Part shown: piece after piece, positions 1 through 8,017 of the stretch | Position numbering within the stretch: position 1 is the stretch's first letter | Layout of the letters: every line of letters begins with the position of its first letter | Assembly: GCF_003952465.1 (NCBI RefSeq) | Contig: NZ_CP034448.1 | Span: 7,293,001-7,357,000, forward strand | Direction of reading: 5' to 3' | DNA: 64,000 bases | DNA from: Mesorhizobium sp. M1B.F.Ca.ET.045.04.1.1 | Lineage (GTDB): Bacteria; Pseudomonadota; Alphaproteobacteria; Rhizobiales; Rhizobiaceae | Notes under the pieces: generated by a model | The model's input: only the letters and a program-made list of their open reading frames with translations | Told to the model about the DNA's origin: nothing | Database searches by the model: none | Position numbers and translations under genes: made by a program

Positions 1-1
1 C

Positions 2-412
2 GACGACCTCGTGGTGATCCTCGCCGGCTATGCGCAGCGTATGGACCGCTTCTTCGAAAGCAATCCGGGATTCCGCTCGCGCATCGCCCACCACATTGAC
101 TTTCCCGACTATTCCGACGACGAGCTCCTCAGGATCGCGGAACAAATGCTCGAAAAGCAAAACTATCTGTTCGACACTAAGGCAATCGGGGCGATGGTCG
201 ACTACATCGCACGCCGCCGCGCGCAGCCGCATTTCGCCAACGCCCGTTCGATCCGCAACGCGCTCGACCGTGCCCGGCTGCGACAGGCCAACCGCCTGTT
301 CGAGAGCGCCAACGGGCCGCTTGACGCCAAGGCGCTGTCGACGATCTCGGTCGAGGACATCACCGCCAGCCGGGTGTTCGCGCCGAATCCTGGCGAAGGA
401 GAAAGCAAATGA
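2..412 (+). CDS. cbbX: CbbX, red-type RuBisCO activase, C-terminal part
   Basis: This is the C-terminal part of an AAA+ protein that remodels inhibited red-type (form IC) RuBisCO. The frame is open from base 2, so the start and the Walker motifs lie left of the window. The visible part has the CbbX run LAGYAQRMDRFFESNPGF followed by SRIAHHIDFPDY and the helical lid. It overlaps rpe by four bases (ATGA), so the two are translationally coupled in a Calvin-cycle operon. RuBisCO genes are expected upstream; that is inference. The family assignment is firm. Confidence 0.93.
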   Translation, partial: DDLVVILAGYAQRMDRFFESNPGFRSRIAHHIDFPDYSDDELLRIAEQMLEKQNYLFDTKAIGAMVDYIARRRAQPHFANARSIRNALDRARLRQANRLFESANGPLDAKALSTISVEDITASRVFAPNPGEGESK

Positions 413-1098
413 CCGCAAAGACCATCATCGCCCCTTCCGTTCTGTCGTCGGATTTCTCGCGGCTCGGCGACGAGGTCGAAGCGGTCGCGCGGGCGGGCGC
501 CGACTGGATCCATCTCGACGTGATGGACGGGCATTTCGTGCCCAACATCACCTTCGGTCCGCCGGTGATCAAGGCGATCCGCAATCGAACCGACAGGATC
601 TTCGACTGTCATCTGATGATCGCGCCGGCCGATCCCTATCTCGCCGCCTTTGCCGACGCCGGTTGCGACATCATCACGGTGCATGCCGAGGCCGGGCCGC
701 ATCTCGACCGTTCGCTGCAGGCGATCAGGAGCCTCGGCAAGAAGGCCGGCGTATCGCTCAATCCGTCGACGCCGGAAAGCGTCATCGAATATGTTCTTGA
801 CCGGCTCGATCTGGTGCTTCTGATGACGGTCAATCCGGGTTTCGGCGGCCAGGCCTTCATTCCGGCCGTCATCGACAAGGTCAGGCGGGTCAAGGCGCTG
901 GTCGGCCAACGCCCGATCGACATCGAGATCGACGGCGGCGTCACGCCCGAGACGGCTCCCCTGGTCACCGCGGCCGGCGCCAATGTGCTCGTCGCCGGCT
1001 CCGCCGTCTTCAAGGGCGGTACTGCCGACGCCTACCGAACCAATATAGCCGCGATCCGCCACGCCGCCGACAGGGTGGCCGCAAGGGAACCGGCATGA
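409..1098 (+). CDS. rpe: Ribulose-phosphate 3-epimerase
   Basis: This 229-residue TIM-barrel enzyme interconverts D-ribulose 5-phosphate and D-xylulose 5-phosphate in the Calvin and pentose phosphate cycles. It begins with the typical APSVLSSDFSRLGDEV, and has the metal-site pattern HLDVMDGHFVPN, then DCHLMI, and the phosphate loop NPGFGGQ near residue 140, followed by EIDGGV. The length is normal for the family. Its ATG overlaps the cbbX stop and its own stop overlaps the next start, so it sits in a tightly coupled cbb operon. Confidence 0.96.
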   Translation: MTAKTIIAPSVLSSDFSRLGDEVEAVARAGADWIHLDVMDGHFVPNITFGPPVIKAIRNRTDRIFDCHLMIAPADPYLAAFADAGCDIITVHAEAGPHLDRSLQAIRSLGKKAGVSLNPSTPESVIEYVLDRLDLVLLMTVNPGFGGQAFIPAVIDKVRRVKALVGQRPIDIEIDGGVTPETAPLVTAAGANVLVAGSAVFKGGTADAYRTNIAAIRHAADRVAAREPA

Positions 1099-1799
1099 GT
1101 CTCGCAGTAAAGGACATCGAAGGCTCGTCGCTTCGCGCCGTCTTCTTCGATCTCGACGGCACACTCGTTGATTCCGCTCCGGACATCGCGGCGGCCGTCA
1201 ATGAATTGATGGCAGGTTTCGGGCTGGCGCCGCATTCATTGGAAGCTGTCCGCGGCATGATCGGCAACGGAATCGGGGCACTGGTGGAGCGTGCATTCGC
1301 CACCCATGGCGTCGCGCTTTCGCGTCAGGAATTTCGCGAGCGCCACGCGACGATGATCGACATCTATGCCGACAATCTCACCCGCTTGACCACGCTCCGG
1401 CCCGGGGCTGCACAGGCCCTGTCGGCTGCCCGCAAAGCGGGATTGCGGACAGGCGTGGTCACCAACAAGCCAGAAGGTTTCTCGCGCATTATTCTGTCGC
1501 GTTTCGATCTGCTGGCGGAACTGGACGTTGTGATCGGTGGCGACAGCGGCTACCCGAAAAAGCCCTCCCCCGAGATGCTGTTGGCCGCGTGCAGGAGCTG
1601 CGGCTGCGATGCACATGAGGCGGTGCTTGTCGGCGATAGCGGGACCGACGTGCAAACGGCTAGGGCAGCGGACATGGTGTGCGCCATCGTGCGGGGCGGC
1701 TATACGGCCGTCGCGCCAGAGGCTCTCGGCGCGGATGTCGTGATCGACCGGCTCGATGAACTCGAACCGAAGTTCTTCGCGGCCAGCAGGGCTCAATAA
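1095..1799 (+). CDS. cbbZ: Phosphoglycolate phosphatase (CbbZ/Gph)
   Basis: This 234-residue HAD-superfamily phosphatase removes phosphate from 2-phosphoglycolate, the product of RuBisCO oxygenation. The nucleophile motif is FFDLDGTLVDSAPD near residue 20, the TNKP motif follows around residue 120, the KPSPEM lysine is near 155 and the acidic VGDSGTDVQTA motif is near 180. An ATGA overlap with rpe and a one-base overlap with the next HAD gene place it in the cbb operon, which supports CbbZ over a generic Gph. Confidence 0.92.
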   Translation: MSLAVKDIEGSSLRAVFFDLDGTLVDSAPDIAAAVNELMAGFGLAPHSLEAVRGMIGNGIGALVERAFATHGVALSRQEFRERHATMIDIYADNLTRLTTLRPGAAQALSAARKAGLRTGVVTNKPEGFSRIILSRFDLLAELDVVIGGDSGYPKKPSPEMLLAACRSCGCDAHEAVLVGDSGTDVQTARAADMVCAIVRGGYTAVAPEALGADVVIDRLDELEPKFFAASRAQ

Positions 1800-2530
1800 T
1801 GCCGATTCGCGCGATCGTCTTCGACGTTGACGGCACTCTGGCCGAGACGGAAGACCTGCACCGGCGTTCTTTCAATCAGTCGTTCGCGGAGCACGGCCTA
1901 AGCTGGAATTGGGATAGCGCCCTTTATACGGAGCTGCTCGCAATAGCGGGCGGGCGCGAACGCATTATCGCCTATAGCTGCAGGATGCAGTGCCAGCTCG
2001 ATGCTGTCGCCCTGCACGCGCGCAAGACGGATCTCTATAACCGGGCGATCCGGGAGGGCGCCATCGCTCTGCGCCCCGGGGTGGAGGGCTTGATCGATCA
2101 CGCCAGACGCAAGGGCTTTTTGCTCGCAATCGGGACGACGACAAGTAGGGTGAACGTGATGTCGCTCCTTAAGTCAACTCTGGGCGATGAGGCACCTCGA
2201 CTTTTCGCAACCATCCGGACCGGTGAGGACGTCAAAGCCAAGAAGCCGGATCCTGAGGTCTATCGTTTGGTGCTGTCAGATCTCGGGCTGGAAGGATCGC
2301 AATGCATTTGTATCGAGGACTCCAGAAATGGGCTTCTGGCAGCAATCGGCTCAGGCATGCGCACCATCATCACCCCCAGCCAGTTCAGCTGTCATGAAGA
2401 TTTTAGCGGTGCCGATCTGATTTTGCGCAATCTGGCGATGCCATGGTCATCGGCAGAGTTCCGTCCTTACACTTCCCTGATGGCCCAGCCGATCGAGCTT
2501 AGTCGTCTGCTTACGCGCGAACGAGCTTAA
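1799..2530 (+). CDS. cbbY: HAD phosphatase CbbY (xylulose-1,5-bisphosphate phosphatase type)
   Basis: This 243-residue HAD protein has the nucleophile motif VFDVDGTLAETEDLHR at its N-terminus, then a TTTSR threonine motif, KKPDPEVY and the acidic CIEDSRNGLLAA. The characterised red-type CbbY proteins remove the RuBisCO inhibitor xylulose 1,5-bisphosphate, which pairs functionally with CbbX. The start codon overlaps the cbbZ stop by one base. It is the last gene of the cbb operon; a 203-bp gap follows in which I see no gene. Confidence 0.88.
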   Translation: MPIRAIVFDVDGTLAETEDLHRRSFNQSFAEHGLSWNWDSALYTELLAIAGGRERIIAYSCRMQCQLDAVALHARKTDLYNRAIREGAIALRPGVEGLIDHARRKGFLLAIGTTTSRVNVMSLLKSTLGDEAPRLFATIRTGEDVKAKKPDPEVYRLVLSDLGLEGSQCICIEDSRNGLLAAIGSGMRTIITPSQFSCHEDFSGADLILRNLAMPWSSAEFRPYTSLMAQPIELSRLLTRERA

Positions 2531-2733
2531 CGGTCTGCGATGACCGGCTGAACGGAACCCTTGACCCATTGCGGCAGGCGCTCGCGCACTGCGCTCGTCC
2601 AAGGAAATGTTGTCTAGCACTGCTATCGGAGCTTCGCCGTTTCGAAACCGTCGAACTGCTGTCTGGGCCAGCTCGTCGTTGCGCAGCAAGGGGCAAGCTG
2701 CTAATCAAGTAGACATTTTGGAAACATGGTTTC

Positions 2734-4182
2734 ATGGACCATTCCGGTACAGTCGTCATTGTAGCTCGTCGAGGCAGCGATTGGGCGGATAGCCTTGAGG
2801 TGCTGTCGGAGCGGTACGCCTATCGGGTGCTGCCGGTTGGCAGTCCGGCCGAGGCACTGACAACGATGAGCAGCATCCATGTCGATTTGGCGGTCGCGGA
2901 GGATCGACAGGATGAGACTGTGGGTCTTGATTTCCTCACCCGGTTGCGCGTGTCTCACCCGGACATCATGCGCGTCTATGTGACACCGGCGCCCTCCTCG
3001 TTGTCTTACCAAGCGCTTTCCAAGGCAGCGATTTATCAGTTCCTTCTGACCCCTCTCGACCCGGCGCAGCTCGGTTTAGCCGTTGAGCGGGCCCTGGAAG
3101 CGCGTGAACTTCATCGCCGCCATCGTATTCTGTCTCGGGAGTTCAAGATTTCGGGGCCTCTGATGTTCGGGGAGCGCCGTGACCCCGTGTTCAGGCCAGA
3201 AAGCCACCAGTTCGAAAAACTCGTCTATGCAAGCGAAAAAATGGCAGAGATGTGCGATCTGGCGCGGCAGGCAGCTGCGACCGAACTGCCCATCCTGATC
3301 GAGGGCGAGACCGGTACTGGCAAGGAGCTGCTTGCGCGCGCCATCCACTACAATTCACCCAGGCGCGCAAGCCCGCTCCTTGTCCAGAACTGTGGGGGCA
3401 TGCCGGACGAATTGCTCCAGTCGGAACTGTTCGGCCACAAGCGCGGCGCGTTCACCGGGGCGATTTCGGACCGGCTCGGCCTGTTTCGGGCTGCCGATGC
3501 AGGAACGGTCTTCCTAGATGAGATCTCAGATGTGTCGCCATCCTTTCAGGTCAGCCTGCTGCGCTTTCTCCAAGAAGGCGAGGTCAAGCCGCTGGGTGCC
3601 GACAAGGTCATCCACTGCAACGTCCGCATTATCGCCGCATCAAACAAGCCGCTGCAGGACCTCGTCGTGCAGGGCAAGTTCCGTCAGGACCTTTATTTCC
3701 GGCTGAAGGGCTTCGAGTTCGAGGTGCCGCCGCTGCGCGATCGTCCAGAAGATATCGGGCCGTTGGCGGAGTTTTTTGCCGCCAAGCATGCCGATGCAAT
3801 GGGCCGCAAGGTTCTTGGTATCACCGCCAACACACTCGAGAAGCTGGCGCTGTGCAGCTTTCCCGGCAACGTGCGCGAACTGGAAAACGAAATTCGCCGC
3901 ATGGTCGCGCTAACCAAGGATGGTGAATACATCACCACCCGCAACATGGCGCCATCGCTGCTCGCGACCGCCTCTGCCCGCAAGCAGGGCGACGGCTTAA
4001 GGGGCTTTGTGCCCGAAGGGACCACGCTTAAGGACCAGGTCGAGAGTCTCGAAAAGCAGATTGTGGGGCGCGCCCTTATACGAAACCACTGGAACCAAAG
4101 CCGCACCGCGGCCGAGCTCGGATTGTCGCGCGTTGGGCTTGCCAACAAGATTAAGCGCTACAGTCTCAATGAAAACGGTTGA
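2734..4182 (+). CDS. Sigma-54-dependent activator, HoxA/HupR/NtrC type, with degenerate receiver
   Basis: This 482-residue protein has a receiver-like N-terminal domain (1-125), an AAA+ central domain with Walker A GETGTGKE, the sigma-54 contact loop GAFTGA and Walker B GTVFLDE, and a Fis-type HTH at the end (QSRTAAELGLSRVGLANKIKRY). It most likely drives the hydrogenase operon, whose sigma-54 promoter lies about 390 bp past its stop. The receiver looks inactive: the first strand reads VVIVARRG with no acidic pair, and the conserved lysine position reads LLTPLD. Asp57 is the only candidate phospho-acceptor. HupR-like proteins are known to work unphosphorylated, which fits. It resembles HoxA and HupR but I cannot say which it is closer to. 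Confidence 0.9.
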   Translation: MDHSGTVVIVARRGSDWADSLEVLSERYAYRVLPVGSPAEALTTMSSIHVDLAVAEDRQDETVGLDFLTRLRVSHPDIMRVYVTPAPSSLSYQALSKAAIYQFLLTPLDPAQLGLAVERALEARELHRRHRILSREFKISGPLMFGERRDPVFRPESHQFEKLVYASEKMAEMCDLARQAAATELPILIEGETGTGKELLARAIHYNSPRRASPLLVQNCGGMPDELLQSELFGHKRGAFTGAISDRLGLFRAADAGTVFLDEISDVSPSFQVSLLRFLQEGEVKPLGADKVIHCNVRIIAASNKPLQDLVVQGKFRQDLYFRLKGFEFEVPPLRDRPEDIGPLAEFFAAKHADAMGRKVLGITANTLEKLALCSFPGNVRELENEIRRMVALTKDGEYITTRNMAPSLLATASARKQGDGLRGFVPEGTTLKDQVESLEKQIVGRALIRNHWNQSRTAAELGLSRVGLANKIKRYSLNENG

Positions 4183-4191
4183 GAGGCATCC

Positions 4192-4428
4192 ATGACCACC
4201 GAAGATCCGAAAGATCAGGGCACGACCGTCCTGCGCTTTCCGCAGTCGCGTGTGTTGCCATCCCGGCACGCTGAGCCGACGCGATATCTGGGAGTGGGCG
4301 CCATGGCCAATGTAATCGGCGCCCCGGAGCATCAGACAACGGGTCATTGGTGCAGCCGCTGCAGAGGTATCTGGTACGGCTATCTTCTGGAGGTCGCCTG
4401 CCCGGCATGCGGCAACCGTCACGGCTAA
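4192..4428 (+). CDS. Small zinc-ribbon-like protein
   Basis: This 78-residue protein starts nine bases after the activator gene, with GAGAGGC just upstream as a possible ribosome-binding site. The last 28 residues hold CSRC then CPAC, 12 residues apart, the spacing of a small zinc ribbon or rubredoxin-like knuckle. The N-terminal half has no recognisable motif. Lying between the hydrogenase activator and the sigma-54 promoter, it is probably co-transcribed with the activator. The function is unknown; a metal-binding accessory or regulatory role is a guess. Confidence 0.65.
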   Translation: MTTEDPKDQGTTVLRFPQSRVLPSRHAEPTRYLGVGAMANVIGAPEHQTTGHWCSRCRGIWYGYLLEVACPACGNRHG

Positions 4429-4496
4429 GCGGCCGACAAACGGCCACAAACGAACTTTCCACCTGCCAAGTTAGTTTGCACATCAGCGAAGAAGAA

Positions 4497-4511
4497 TGTT
4501 GCAACGCAACA
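4497..4511 (+). promoter_or_regulatory. Candidate activator site (TTG-N5-CAA palindrome)
   Basis: A perfect inverted repeat, TGTTGC-AAC-GCAACA, contains TTG-CAACG-CAA. The HoxA/HupR family activator HupR is known to bind TTG-N5-CAA. The centre lies about 66 bp upstream of the -24 element, a usual distance for an enhancer site of an NtrC-type activator. Binding is inferred. Confidence 0.6.
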
Positions 4512-4567
4512 CACGACTGGTTCCCTTAAGCCGCTGAGTTACAACGATTTTCTTAGCGCGACCTGAC

Positions 4568-4585
4568 TTGGCATGTTGCTTGCAA
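4568..4585 (+). promoter_or_regulatory. Sigma-54 (-24/-12) promoter of the hydrogenase operon
   Basis: The sequence TTGGCATG-TTGC-TTGCAA matches the -24/-12 consensus TGGCACG-N4-TTGCA with one mismatch, and GG (4570-4571) and GC (4582-4583) are exactly ten bases apart. Transcription would start near 4595, about 50 bp before hhyS. A sigma-54 activator gene lies just upstream, which supports the call. Confidence 0.85.
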
Positions 4586-4644
4586 TTCCTCTTGCGTAGA
4601 CGCGCTGCACCTAACGGTCAGCAGCGTAGCGGAGGAGGAAATTC

Positions 4645-5607
4645 ATGGCCAATCTTCTATGGCTCCAGGGCGGAGCCTGCTCGGGCAATACGATGTCGTT
4701 CCTCAATGCGGAGGAGCCAAGTGCCTGCGATCTCGTCACTGATTTCGGCATCAACGTGCTCTGGCATCCGTCGCTGGGACTGGAGCTCGGGGATAATCTC
4801 AAAAAGCTGCTGAACGCGCTGACCTCCGGCCAGATGCCGCTCGACATCTTCGTCTTCGAAGGTACGGTCGTGAACGCTCCCAACGGCACTGGTGAATGGA
4901 ACCGTTTCGCCGGGCGCGCGATGCGCGACTGGGTGAGCGACCTTTGCAAAGTGGCCAATTTCGTCGTCGCTGTCGGCGACTGCGCGACCTGGGGCGGCAT
5001 ACCCGCAACGGCGCCGAACCCTTCCGAAAGCCAGGGCCTGCAATTCCTGAAGCGCAACCAAGGCGGTTTCCTTGGCAAGGACTACAAGTCGAAGGCCGGA
5101 CTGCCCGTGATCAACATTCCAGGCTGCCCCGCTCATCCGGACTGGATCACGCAAATTGTCGTTGCGGTCGCGACCGGGCGCGCGGGCGATCTCAGCCTCG
5201 ACGAGTTCCAGCGGCCGAAAACCTTCTTCACCTCCTTCACCCAAACGGGCTGCACCCGCAATATGCACTTCGCCTATAAGGTGTCGGCCACCGAGTTCGG
5301 CCAGCGCAAGGGCTGCCTCTTTTATGACCTGGGCTGCCGTGGCCCGATGACCCATTCGCCGTGCAATCGTGTGTTGTGGAACCGGCAATCGTCCAAGACG
5401 CGCGCCGGCATGCCCTGTATGGGCTGCACAGAGCCGGAATTCCCGTTCTTCGATCTGGCACCGGGCACCGTCTTCAAGACGCAGACGGTTATGGGCGTGC
5501 CGAAGGACATGCCCTCCGGCGTCGACAAGACCGGCTACATCAAGCTGACCGCCGCCGCCAAGGCCGCTTCGCCGCGCTGGGCCGAAGAAGACATCTTCGT
5601 CGTCTAA
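4645..5607 (+). CDS. hhyS: Group 1h [NiFe]-hydrogenase small subunit
   Basis: This 320-residue protein carries the electron-relay Fe-S clusters of a high-affinity uptake hydrogenase. It opens with NLLWLQGGACSGNTMSF, where the usual proximal CxxC has become C12-x2-N15. In characterised group 1h enzymes the proximal cluster has three Cys and one Asp ligand. Other likely ligands are C113 (GDCATWGG), C161 (NIPGCPAHP), C203, C224, C231, C240, C258 and C261. There is no Tat signal and no C-terminal membrane helix, unlike classic membrane-bound hydrogenases, so a cytoplasmic location is expected. A strong GGAGGAGG precedes the ATG. It is also called HofK in Ralstonia. Confidence 0.95.
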   Translation: MANLLWLQGGACSGNTMSFLNAEEPSACDLVTDFGINVLWHPSLGLELGDNLKKLLNALTSGQMPLDIFVFEGTVVNAPNGTGEWNRFAGRAMRDWVSDLCKVANFVVAVGDCATWGGIPATAPNPSESQGLQFLKRNQGGFLGKDYKSKAGLPVINIPGCPAHPDWITQIVVAVATGRAGDLSLDEFQRPKTFFTSFTQTGCTRNMHFAYKVSATEFGQRKGCLFYDLGCRGPMTHSPCNRVLWNRQSSKTRAGMPCMGCTEPEFPFFDLAPGTVFKTQTVMGVPKDMPSGVDKTGYIKLTAAAKAASPRWAEEDIFVV

Positions 5608-5649
5608 AGCGCGCTTTCCCGAACCCGATCGACAAAGGTCAAAGACATT

Positions 5650-7248
5650 ATGTCCGCTGCAGTTCAAACACTTGATATTTCGCCCGTCGGCCGCGTCGAG
5701 GGCGATCTCGACGTGCGCGTCGACATCCAAAATGGCGTCGTGGTCAACGCCTGGACGCAAGCCGAGCTCTTCCGCGGCTTTGAGGTGATCCTGCGCGACA
5801 AGGATCCGCAGGCGGGGCTCGTTGTTACCCCGCGCGCTTGCGGCATCTGCGGTGCCTCCCACCTTACCTGCGCAGCCTGGGCGCTCGACACTGCGTGGAA
5901 GGCCGAGGTGCCACGCAATGCAATCCTCGCCCGCAACCTGGGACAGATCGTGGAAAGCCTGCAGAGCCTGCCAAGGCATCACTACGGACTTTTCATGATC
6001 GATTACACGCACAAGAACTACTCCCATTCGAAATACTATGAGGAGGCCGTCAAGCGCTGGTCGCCATTCACGGGGACCAACTATGAGCTCGGCGTGACCA
6101 TCTCCGGGCGTCCGGTCGAAATCTACGCCCTGCTCGGCGGGCAGTGGCCGCATTCGAGCTATATGGTGCCAGGCGGCGTCATGTGCGCGCCGACACTGAC
6201 CGATGTGACCCGAGCCTGGTCTATCCTGGAGCATTTTCGCCGCAACTGGATGGAGCCGGTCTGGCTCGGCTGCTCCTTCGAGCGCTATGAGCAGATCCAG
6301 TCGTACGACGACTTCATGGCCTGGCTGGATGAGCGGCCAGAACATGCCAATTCGGATCTTGGCATGTTCTGGCGCATGAGCCTCGATGTCGGCGTCGACA
6401 AATATGGCCAAGGACACGGCAAGTACGTCTCTTGGGGCTATCTGCCCCATGAGGACAAGTATAACCGCCCCACGATTGAAGGCCGCAACTCAGCGGTCCT
6501 TATGAAGAGCGGCGTCTATGACGGCGCGAGCGACACGCACAAGCTGATGGACCAGGTCTATACGCGCGAAGACCTCAGGCATGCCTGGTATGACGAGCCG
6601 GGCGGCATGCATCCGTTCGAGCGCGTGACCAAGCCAGTCGGCAAGAACCCGGTCGATTATGACAACAAGTATTCTTGGTCGGTTGCCGTGCGCCACGACC
6701 AGAACGGACGGCTCGAGGCAGGTCCTCTGGCGCGCCAGCTGATCGCCGGCGGCACGCATGGCGAGAGCTGGCAGCACTATGATCCGTTGGTGCTGGACAT
6801 GTATAAGAAACTTGGGGGAGCGAGCGTGATGTTGCGCCACTTCGCGCGCATGCATGAAGGGGTCAAGCTATATCGGCAAGCCGAACACGCACTCAGGGAG
6901 TTCCGGTTGAATGATCCCTGGTATGTCAAACCGACCGAAAAGGATGGCAAAGGGTGGGGCGCAACAGAAGCCATTCGCGGGGCGCTTTGCCATTGGATCG
7001 AGGTGCAGGGCGGCAAGATCAAGAATTATCAGATCATTGCGCCCACGACATGGAACGTAGGGCCGCGCTCCGATGGCGGCGAACTCGGCCCGATCGAACA
7101 GGCGCTGATTGGAACGCCGATTGCGGATATGAACGACCCTGTGGAGGTCGGACATGTCTGTCGCTCGTATGATTCTTGTCTTGTGTGCACCGTGCACGCT
7201 CACGACGCCAATACCGGCGAGGAGCTTGCCCGTTTCCGCACGGCATAG
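5650..7248 (+). CDS. hhyL: Group 1h [NiFe]-hydrogenase large subunit
   Basis: This 532-residue protein binds the NiFe(CN)2CO site that splits H2. The L1 motif RACGICGASH gives C64 and C67. The L2 motif DSCLVCTVH gives C510, C513 and H516, with Ser where many families have Pro. The 16 residues after H516 form the C-terminal peptide removed after nickel insertion, probably by the protease encoded at 8018. The gene is 42 bp behind hhyS. Length and motifs fit the aerobic, oxygen-tolerant group 1h (HhyL/HofG). Confidence 0.95.
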   Translation: MSAAVQTLDISPVGRVEGDLDVRVDIQNGVVVNAWTQAELFRGFEVILRDKDPQAGLVVTPRACGICGASHLTCAAWALDTAWKAEVPRNAILARNLGQIVESLQSLPRHHYGLFMIDYTHKNYSHSKYYEEAVKRWSPFTGTNYELGVTISGRPVEIYALLGGQWPHSSYMVPGGVMCAPTLTDVTRAWSILEHFRRNWMEPVWLGCSFERYEQIQSYDDFMAWLDERPEHANSDLGMFWRMSLDVGVDKYGQGHGKYVSWGYLPHEDKYNRPTIEGRNSAVLMKSGVYDGASDTHKLMDQVYTREDLRHAWYDEPGGMHPFERVTKPVGKNPVDYDNKYSWSVAVRHDQNGRLEAGPLARQLIAGGTHGESWQHYDPLVLDMYKKLGGASVMLRHFARMHEGVKLYRQAEHALREFRLNDPWYVKPTEKDGKGWGATEAIRGALCHWIEVQGGKIKNYQIIAPTTWNVGPRSDGGELGPIEQALIGTPIADMNDPVEVGHVCRSYDSCLVCTVHAHDANTGEELARFRTA

Positions 7249-7331
7249 ATATCTGCCGGTTCTACGACGCTGCCCGATCGTCTGCATCAGCTGGCGATCG
7301 GCCCGCTCTCCAAATGTCGGGACGGTAGCCG

Positions 7332-7646
7332 ATGAACAATGAGCAACAGCATGCCCTGCTGCGCAAGATGGCGCAGCTCATGAAGTCGGGCCTCGAGACG
7401 CAGACCGAACCTTTTCCTGAAACCGAAAAGGAGTTCGCGGCGGTTCTTGACGAGTTGCGCAAGCTCGATGCGAACGACGTCGAGGCCAAGATGGTCATCA
7501 GTGGCTTTGTCGATCATCCTTATGGGCCTGACAGGCAACGCTGCATGGAATGCATGTATTATCTGGTCCACCGAGAATGGTGCGACTTGCCAGAGTTGGC
7601 AGTTCCGGTCGACGCGGACTGGTGGTGCCGCCTCTGGCGCATCTGA
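7332..7646 (+). CDS. HiPIP-like four-cysteine small protein 1 in hydrogenase operon
   Basis: This 104-residue protein has an acidic helical N-terminus and a C-terminal block CMECMYY then CDLPELAVPV then WWCRLWRI, giving C71-x2-C74-x9-C84-x14-C99. The end closely follows the high-potential iron-sulfur protein signature C-x(6-9)-[LIVM]-x3-G-[YW]-C-x2-[FYW], with only the Gly replaced by Trp. A [4Fe-4S] cluster is therefore likely, but that is inference. No signal peptide is present, unlike periplasmic HiPIPs. A paralogue follows directly. Its place behind hhyL suggests electron transfer from, or assembly of, the hydrogenase. Confidence 0.75.
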   Translation: MNNEQQHALLRKMAQLMKSGLETQTEPFPETEKEFAAVLDELRKLDANDVEAKMVISGFVDHPYGPDRQRCMECMYYLVHREWCDLPELAVPVDADWWCRLWRI

Positions 7647-7686
7647 CGTTCCCTTTTGCGCAGGCGTGCCCTGGAGGGAGGCTGCG

Positions 7687-8004
7687 ATGACGACCATTGA
7701 CGATGCCCAGTCTCGCGAAATCATTGAGTTGCTACTGACGAGATCGCCGGAGACGGAAGCATTCCCACGAGCCGACAGCCATGACGATGTGCTCGCCGTC
7801 ATTGGCCGTCTACAAGCGACCGGGGCCGAACTTTCGGCAAAGCTCGTGATCGCGGGCTTCACCTTGCGGCCGGTCGAGCACCAGGGAATAGAGCAGGCGT
7901 GTGAGAGCTGCATGTATTATATGGTGCATCGCAGGTTCTGTGAGCTTCCCGAACTCGACCTGCCGGTCGAGCCGGAGTGGTCGTGCCGGCTTTGGCGGAT
8001 ATGA
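7687..8004 (+). CDS. HiPIP-like four-cysteine small protein 2 in hydrogenase operon
   Basis: This 105-residue paralogue of the preceding gene shares CxxCMYY, an LPEL-x-LPV segment and the ending CRLWRI, with C72, C75, C85 and C100 in the same spacing. An in-frame upstream ATG at 7447 would overlap the first copy. The start at 7687 is preferred because GGAGGGAGG lies five bases before it. The two proteins differ a lot outside the cysteine block, so this is an old duplication with separate roles, not a recent copy. Cluster binding is inferred from the motif only. Confidence 0.75.
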   Translation: MTTIDDAQSREIIELLLTRSPETEAFPRADSHDDVLAVIGRLQATGAELSAKLVIAGFTLRPVEHQGIEQACESCMYYMVHRRFCELPELDLPVEPEWSCRLWRI

Positions 8005-8017
8005 CGGGCAGGCCAGC

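Noticed and set aside
4657..6450. A 597-codon open frame on the minus strand across hhyS and hhyL
   Set aside because: It is antisense to two well-defined hydrogenase genes and has no family motif. Long antisense frames are common in GC-rich DNA with strong codon bias.
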